Positions 57,099 through 64,000 of a stretch of 64,000 nucleotides of DNA are shown here, piece by piece (the first letter of the stretch is position 1; each line of letters opens with the position of its first letter). The stretch is from contig NC_081145.1 in NCBI RefSeq assembly GCF_958295425.1, positions 14,537,443 through 14,601,442 of the forward strand, in the 5' to 3' direction. The translations under genes were made by a program, and so were the position numbers. A model generated the notes under the pieces. That model worked only from the letters and a program-made list of their open reading frames with translations. It ran no database searches and was not told the DNA's origin. Source of the DNA: Solea solea (Eukaryota; Chordata; Actinopteri; Pleuronectiformes; Soleidae).

Positions 57099-59089
57099 AT
57101 GAGAGAGGAAGACAGAAAACAATAGTAGGGCCGAGTATGTTTTGTAAGTTCTTTGCTCTGACGACCATGCAGCTTAATACAAATAGAATGATGTTGAGAA
57201 GACATAACCAAACAAGCACTATTCTCTCCATACCATAATACGCCAAACACTGTATTTATGCTCACATGACCAATTCAATAAAAAAAATTATCTATGTCAA
57301 ATACAAAATAAATGCATTTTAAAGTGCCACTCACTTGTTATTTAAGACAGGGCTGAACACAGAGCCAAAAGCCTCATCTGAGCTATGCAGGGAGAATTCC
57401 CCTGCTTGACTACACAATACACAGACAGCACACTTAGAGATGTCAGCTGCTAACTACAGAACAGTCAGTGAGGTGAACCCCATGTCTTCAACATGTCTAG
57501 CCGGGGCTGCTCTGGAAACTCCACTTAAAAATGCATTCGGCGGGCAGCGCACGCTGTAAGACAAGGATCACATGTGCTGCTCACAACCCGAGTTAGTGAA
57601 AGGCCACTATATGCTGTATGCCTGATCATCGCTGCTTCTCTCTTTCGCTTGCAAAATTCACACAAGCAAAGGAAAGAGAGGGCGGCAGGGGAGCTGCTGA
57701 GCTACAGGCAGCACACGTCCAATTGCGTTTGGCCATGTGGAGAGACCAATACCACAGTGTGAGGGGAGCTCATGGCACAGTAGGCCTTGATTACTACATG
57801 CTGAGGTATACTCTACAATATGCTGATAGACAGTAGAGGGACCCCACTCCCCCCCCCCTTTGCATTTACGAAGCCAAGTAGAATATAGACGCAACAGTAA
57901 CAAGGCAGAGTCGGAGCACATTAGAGGTGCACTGAACCACGACCATGGCACGGTTATTTATTAATCAGCTGAGCTTAGCTAACTGCCGCCTCAGATGAGC
58001 AGCGCACGCCTGTGATACACTGCAATGTCAGCCCCAAGACAACAAAACTGTTGACATAATGCAACTTAAAACACACGATGCACTAACTTGAGGTGAAAGT
58101 GTTTGCGACAGCAATTCTTGCATTTCCGTATATATTTCCATCAGCTTTTACAGTGCGAAAATAATCTCAACACAGCGAACGATCTGAAGGTTTGCACTGT
58201 ACATGCATCCGTGCATATTTGGCTGCAAAAGAAAACACCACGACGTGATCCAAAGCAAATGCTGTCAGAGTGCACAGCAAACAAAGGATGTTTGCCCATT
58301 TGCACATTATTCATCTCCTAGAGTGAAGTCAGTGATGAGTAACAGCGACGCAATGTTGTCAGTAAATACACTCTGACGTACACAAAATCGCCCCTTTCAT
58401 GTTGTACTTTAGGAGTTCACTGGCACCAGAACACTTTGCGTTCACAATATTTTTTTTTGCCAATTTCAACACCTCACAGTTGGGGTGTCAACACACACTG
58501 AAGTGGTGTGGAGAAACATAGCCTTTTAACTGAAAAGAAACATCTCTTGGAGGGGAAGAAAGAGAAACAAAAAACAGAATAGGATGGAATTCTCCAGAGT
58601 GTATCCCCCTCATGTCTCCTCCAGTGTTTTTTGGCAGGCCGAGTGATACACAGGAAAGCACTGGCACATAGCACTCTCTACCTGAGCACAAAGGGAAACA
58701 TCTCAGCCTGGAGTTTGGGCTTCTGAGACTAATAGCAGGCTTGCACAGCACTATGGGGGAAAAATATGTGTTAGGCTCTCCATTGGCTTATACCGTGGAT
58801 GCAAGCTCTACAGACTGAAGTGAATTCTTCATTACTTGAAGAGCCATTTGCAGAGGTGCCATGATGGAGTGATGGCAGCTTCTAAAAACATCTTGGGGAA
58901 AGAGCCAGTGAAAAGGAGAGGGAGAAAGTTGATGAGGCCATTACTCGGCACTTCCTTACATTATTTTTAAGAGAACCTCACACACTCTCTTTTTCTCCCA
59001 GGCGTCTGCAGTACTGAGCTGAAAAAGCCTAAGCCCCTTGGACAGTTCATTTAGGATAATGCAATGATGAGAAATGGAGAGGGGGGTGT
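57095..59089. other. Non-coding stretch, no gene seen
   Basis: Unique sequence with a C-rich run at 57846-57859 and a T run at 58451-58458. No gene supported. Confidence 0.65.
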
Positions 59090-59107
59090 GGGGGGGGGGG
59101 GGGGGGG
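59090..59107. repeat. Poly(G) tract, 18 nt
   Basis: G18 preceded by GGGGGGTGT; capable of G-quadruplex formation on the plus strand. Confidence 0.9.
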
Positions 59108-59664
59108 TTTGATGTGTGTGCGTGAGGGCACCAAATCACATCTGATGAATGTTTCTTTACAAATGTCTCCTTTGACTCAAACACATTTCAAGCAAAATGC
59201 AAAAAAACATGTCAGAAAAGACAGGAATAATTATTTTCACAACCTGCAGAAACATAAAAAGACAAACTAAAGTGTGGGCATATAATTATTTTATGAATTC
59301 AAATGAACAACACAAAAAGGATATTTCAAATAAATGTTCACATGAAAAAAGATGGAACAGAAATTATCTAGGGGCTTTTTCTCCTTTCTTCTGACTTCAG
59401 AAAAGAAAATTTATTTCTGCCTTCATCTCTAAATTGGATGCAATTTATTGCCTCTCCAAAGCACATTTTTCACTGGCTTGCAGGATCCATGGGCCAGGGC
59501 AGGCAATGCGTATCTGCCTGCCTCCCCTAGCCTCGGGTGCTAATATGTGGAAACTGGCCTGGGGATATGGACCTCAACCAATGAAGGAGGAGGCAGTGGG
59601 ACAGAGGAGAGAATCATTCCCTAATCGCCGAGGAGTAGGGGGGTGAAGAGGAAGGAAAAAAACA

Positions 59665-59825
59665 CTTATATGTATATAAACGTATATACAGATATATCTA
59701 TATATATCTATCTATATATGTATATATCTATATATATATATATACATATAAACATATATATATATATAGATATGTATATGTATATATATATATATAGAGA
59801 TATAGATATATATGTATAATATCAA
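59665..59825. repeat. TATA/TATC/GATA-type microsatellite cluster
   Basis: 160 bp of TATA with ATCTATCTATAT, TATGTATA and AGATATAGATA variants; the left half is TATC-rich and the right half GATA-rich, so the block is partly self-complementary. Confidence 0.93.
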
Positions 59826-60044
59826 TAATATAAAGTAGCTGTGTGTTTACCGACATGCAGACTGACATGCTGACATCAAAAGCTGTGGGATGTCACAGAA
59901 AGAAAAAAGGAGTTATATAATCTGGCTGTTAAAGCAAGCGAGAGAGAGAGGGAGAGAAGGAGAGAGAGACCAAAAACAACATCACCATTTAAAGTGACAG
60001 GGACAAAAATTACCAAAGCAAAGCAACAGCAAAAACAGTGCTGC

Positions 60045-60046
<2 letters not shown>

Positions 60047-60074
<28 letters not shown>
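60047..60074. repeat. (AC)n microsatellite
   Basis: Fourteen AC units; a short GA-rich tract lies upstream at 59938-59970. Confidence 0.95.
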
Positions 60075-60075
<1 letters not shown>

Positions 60076-62529
60076 ACAAGCATATATCTCTCTGGTGAGA
60101 ATCCAAGCACCAACACATGTGTAACACAGGTCAGAGGTTATTACATCCGTCACGTATGCATTATCGGGGCATAAAGGGTCCCTGAAGCTACATAGTTGCC
60201 TTGTTATGTCTCTACATTATGAAGCTTTGCCCAGCTCCACAGAAAAGAATCTTAAATGGTCACACCCTTGTTAGGCCACTGACAACCTCTAAAGTCCCAC
60301 TTAGCCCTACTCTGACCATGCGTAAGGAGTCATTCACATGCCGTGTCTTTTGTGCACAAATATATTCTTTCTTTTTTTTTTTTTTTAAATGGAGACACAT
60401 GTCAGACTTGCACACAATTGTGATGCACCAGTGTTTCTGTGCGGGTCCGCGTTGAGATGAAAATATCTCAACTTTTTTTGGGGGGAATGTGGCGAACGCT
60501 TTCAGTGTGTCTTTGTCGGCGCTCAAAATAAGTTTTGAACTTCCATCATCCAAACAAAGCTCCTGAATCACTTGCTGAAGAGGAGGATGCACACTGACAT
60601 GGCAAGGTTTTCTCGTTTCCCTCCACTCAAACAGCAAGGCTGTGACAGAAGCACAACCTTACAAGTGCCTTGGTAAGAAAAAAAAAAAAACAGACAAAAC
60701 CTCTAGCTGCTTCCTCATGTATTTCAAGCCTTTTTAGGTGCTGCATGTGAACGGCCCCTTAAGTGTGCCATTAACTCTGCACTTGAGCCGGACTCCATGC
60801 CGCTACTGTGACGTGGCAAATCATTTAAAATCTCGGTGAAGGATGCAAAAAGGGGCTGGAAAAATATGCTACTTTGTTTGACACCACAACACATTGTGCA
60901 GCCACACATAAACATTAAGTACAGTTAGCTCAAGGTGCATTCTGTCCTGTGACCTTGCTGTTACACATCCACAGAGCAATGAATAACTATCGCATTTCTT
61001 TGGCTGACAGCTGACACCAAGAGGCCCAGGTGATATACGAGACATGACAAGTGATTCTAATTAAATGTAGAGCTTGTGGATGTAAAGTGGCAGGAAGGGA
61101 ACAAATCCTGTCCAGGCAGCAAGCGGCAAAACGGCATGCCTTGCTCCAAACGAGATGAGCCTGGCTGTCAGGTCTGCCTCAGCTGTCCTGTAAACCTGGG
61201 CCCAGCTCCCCAGGGGGACTGACAGGTTTCAGCTGGAGGGGAGAAGGCACACTGCAAGTCTCCTGCCCTTCCCACAACCACAAGCACAAGACACGCAAAC
61301 AGGCAGTTCTGATGTAAAGCAAAAGCCATATGGACACAATGTGGACTTATCACTGAACTGTTTACTAAGAAGACACAAAGCAGGGTTGTCTTTGTGCTCA
61401 GCCCAAAGGGAGGTTGCCATGGACGCATCAGCTTCAGTGTGATTCGGCGACTAAATCGAAAAAGGAGGCTCTAATCACAAGGAATCAATAAATACATGAG
61501 AAAGAGACCACGGTCTCATACCACAGATTAATTTTCTTTAGGAAACAGCAGAGGACCCAATGGTCCTCAAGGCAAACACCAGTGTGTCAGTATGTGACAC
61601 AGGACTGCACTTTACTGAGGACACTCACCGGGCCTTCTGCTTCCCAATCAGAGCCCCAGAGACAAGCATCACCAAATCAGTTAACCTCTGACCCATCTGG
61701 AACAACTTGGGTCCCAGGAGTCACGGTCAGCCTGCTAAAAGACAATGTACATCATGCTCTTTTTAACTGACAGAAGCAGTCATGTTGGCTGGCATCTGTC
61801 TACTCGGGGTAAATGAAGAAAGTGCAGTCCATCACAAACCCATCTAATGCTGGCCAAGAAATATTTCTTTGATAATACAAAGTCATGGCTCAATGCTTCC
61901 TGTTCTCTCCAGGGCACGACTCGATCTCTCGATACACACAACCTGTCGAATTTTTACCGTGGCAGAATAATACGTCTTCAGCATGTCAGTGAGGATGATT
62001 TACACAACTTGTGCATTCAAATGACTCGAAAATAAGTTGTGTATTATTATGTTTTGCAGACTATTCACGACACTGCATTGTATCTGGCCTTCAGACACGT
62101 GTTAGTAAAGCATACACACTGAAAAAGGCTATTTTTCTTTTTTTTTATACAGATTGCAATTTGAATTGGCGAATCGTTAAACATCAACACACCTTATGAT
62201 CAGTAACGCCTGCACCTTCACATATTCACAACTTATTTATTTAACTCGCTGCCCTGTGAAAACAGATCTCGTTATTACTCGGCATGTAGGATCTAGAATT
62301 GTACAATTTCTGTCATCATACAGAGACAGTTTAATTTTCCATAACGACTGGAAGCCTGACATATTTAAAGCTCAGTCACGTAAACCTCTAATAAACCCCG
62401 CCCCCAAAAACAAATAAAATAATTTGATGGATGATTTCTGTACAATATGTGAATTATTAAGCTATAGATGCTCATAGGCTGACGTTTAAAGCTATAATCT
62501 ATACACACCAGTTGCGAACACACAAGAGG
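60075..62529. other. Non-coding stretch, no gene seen
   Basis: T15 run at 60372-60386; an AAGAAATATTTCTT palindrome at 61856-61869. The 125-codon minus-strand frame at 60260-60637 has no domain. Confidence 0.6.
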
Positions 62530-62626
62530 CACAAGAGCAGTGGGCACCCCAGTCATGGGATTTGAACCAATGACCCACCTGTCACAAGCCCAGTTCCTTT
62601 CCTCTTGACCATGGGCTAACCCATGA
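62530..62626 (-). mobile_element. tRNA-derived SINE, head region
   Basis: Read on the minus strand, a pol III A box TGGTCAAGAGG (62611 down to 62601) is followed by CTGGGCTTGTGACAGG and a B box GGTTCAAATCC (62568 down to 62558). The spacing from A box start to B box start is 43 nt, as in a tRNA gene. The CTGGGCTTGTGAC block between the boxes matches the widespread teleost tRNA SINE head. The sequence cannot fold into a proper tRNA with an acceptor stem, so it is not a functional tRNA. The 5' end lies near 62626 (GGGTTAGCCCA). Downstream (62530 and lower) a GGGGTGCCCACTG segment may be part of the body, but the 3' end is not resolved. Confidence 0.78.
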
Positions 62627-63756
62627 AACAGACACTGTCCATATGACCAAACACTCTACTGCTTTTAATCACAATAATTGTATTTTTTTATATGATCGAT
62701 TTGGTTGCCTCTTTCATTTGAGACGTCAGTCTTTTGCTGCTGGACCCCGGTCCATTTACTTGGTCCTCAGCTATCAAATCCATCAGTTTGTGCCACCCCC
62801 TGTCCAGCCCACAATCCCTCTATTTTGGGTGTCTCACAAAGCCGCTGATGTGATTAGAGAGGATGATGATTACAGTTACATAACAGAATCAAATTAATTT
62901 GTGGCCTGAACACGGCAGTGGCAGCAGGAAATCACTCAAGCTCTCAAATCTGCCTTTCTCTTGGTCGCTCCTGTATTCCCTATCTTCTCGCAACAACCCC
63001 CTCCCTTCCCATTTTGCTGCACTCGCTGCCCCCCTCCTGGAACACACAGACACACCCCTCTCTCCTCCCAGCCCCTCCCTCCAGTCAATTAAAGTCACAT
63101 CGAGGGATTAAAAGGAAGTAGGTCAGTGGAGCATTGCTGGGGGAAAAAAAATGCAACAAACCAAGTCAGAAGCCACTGTGTTGAGCTTGTGAAACACAGA
63201 CCAAACAATGGCGACTTGTGATCTCATCCTTTTGCTAACCAGAGCTGGGGCACATCATGGAAGGCAGGTTCAAATCCTACAAACTGAGCTTTGCCATCAC
63301 CTTGATTTTGCTGCAGCTCACAGGGAACCCCCTGGAGGGCAGCCTCAGGAGCTAGACTTTGGTGGTGGACACTTGATAGCCTCCACAGAATGCTTTGTCT
63401 CCAGGTCCCCAAACAGACCCTCTTCAAAAGCAGGATTATAGCAGCCCCATAGCTCCTCTGAAAGCAGGCAGAGCCAACAGCAGCCGTGCAAGGCCAAACC
63501 ATCCAATCTGGATAATGTGTACAGATTAATCCAACATCTTTATGTTAAATTGTGCAATTCTGTGACTTTGCGTCCATATGCACTGATCATTTATGACACA
63601 TTAACAAAGAATGACATGATATATTATCAATAACAAATTACATTGAATTATTAAGACAGTTAGTTGTCTTTGCAGGTTTTAGTACAAATGAATACAGTGC
63701 ATATTTTAGTCAGGGAGCTACAGATTCCCATTCATGATATGAAAAGTAGAATTAGC
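62627..63756. other. Non-coding stretch with promoter-like patch
   Basis: CT-rich sequence at 62945-63085 is followed by GTCAATTAAAG, an ATTAAAAGG box near 63107-63115, and short open frames, including a 32-codon frame at 63257-63355 whose product has a hydrophobic core (LSFAITLILLQLTG). No exon continuation is evident, so no gene is called. Confidence 0.4.
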
Positions 63757-64000
63757 AAAGGGGTGTCAAACTCATTTTAGTTCACATATAGTATACAACA
63801 TATAGTTGATCTCAAGTGGGCCGGACTAGTGAAATAATAGCATAATAACATATGAATTACAAGAACTCCAAATTTGTACAAAACCTATTATGAACAACCT
63901 GAATTCCCTTGAGAAAAACAAGGGCAATTTCAACAATACTATGCCTAAGTTTACCATTTCCACATGTGCATTACAACTTACAGATCACAGTGGATCTGCA
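63757..64000. mobile_element. hAT-like nonautonomous element, cut by window end
   Basis: The segment opens with AAAGGGGTGTCAAACTCATT, a degenerate form of the CAGGGGTGTCAAACTC end seen in many fish hAT elements. It continues with GATCTCAAGTGGGCCGGACT, AATAATAGCATAATAACATA, AACTCCAAATTT and TATGCCTAAGTTTACCATTT. The last 40 bases read CATGTGCATTACAACTTACA and GATCACAGTGGATCTGCA. I recognise this block order from an abundant teleost repeat. The far end, with the second terminal repeat, lies beyond base 64000, so length and target duplication cannot be judged. No coding potential is visible. Confidence 0.78.

Noticed and set aside
56869..57265. Frames with long Thr-His runs
   Set aside because: Translation of the (GT)30 microsatellite.
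63266..63276. GGTTCAAATCC, a B-box match suggesting a second tRNA SINE
   Set aside because: No convincing A box at tRNA spacing upstream and no SINE-like body; a single 11 bp match is expected by chance at low frequency.
1..64000. CRISPR arrays, bacterial operons, prophage, rRNA, intact tRNA genes
   Set aside because: No regularly spaced direct repeats, no prokaryotic gene organisation, no rRNA blocks, and no sequence foldable as a complete tRNA were seen.
1..64000. Endogenous retrovirus or LTR element
   Set aside because: No paired long terminal repeats, primer-binding site or polymerase motifs were recognised.

Overview
This 64 kb window looks like non-coding DNA from a vertebrate nuclear genome, most likely a ray-finned (teleost, probably percomorph) fish. 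The evidence is the repeat set: a decayed Tc1-type transposon, a tRNA-headed SINE, the common fish interspersed repeat that reads as the tail of an L2-type element, short hAT-like inverted-repeat elements, and dozens of (CA)n, (TA)n and (GA)n microsatellites. Base composition is AT-rich, there are no bacterial-style gene clusters, and open frames are short and scattered over both strands. I see no rRNA, intact tRNA, CRISPR array, or full protein-coding gene.

Layout. 1-6 kb: single-copy-looking DNA with one (TA)n block. 6.06-6.61 kb: an L2/SINE-type repeat on the minus strand beside a LINE 3' tail on the plus strand. 6.6-19 kb: mostly unique sequence, with a 36 bp tandem duplication (14.5 kb) and a fragment of the 6 kb repeat family (18.3 kb). 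19.4-20 kb: (TA)n and a 249 bp inverted-repeat element. 20-31 kb: unique DNA, several microsatellites, and a CT-rich block at 29.5-30.2 kb holding a splice-bounded segment. 31.1-33.7 kb: a long imperfect AAAT/ATTT inverted repeat and a 380 bp inverted-repeat element. 34-49 kb: a unique stretch that looks rich in regulatory-type sequence (34.1, 37.6 and 39.0 kb), with a 30 nt microexon candidate on the minus strand at 42.6 kb. 49.1-50.3 kb: the Tc1 copy. 51.4 kb: a 33 nt microexon candidate on the plus strand. 54.9-60.1 kb: the densest microsatellite zone. 62.5-64 kb: a tRNA-derived SINE and, cut by the window edge, a hAT-like element.

Interpretation. The most economical reading is that the window lies inside a very long intron or a gene desert near a developmental or neuronal gene, a setting where isolated microexons and non-coding regulatory elements are common. 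That is inference: the two microexon candidates lie on opposite strands, so at least one must be chance or belong to another transcript, and no exon was matched to a named gene. The open frames of 60-187 codons show no recognisable domain, apart from the Tc1 transposase remnant.
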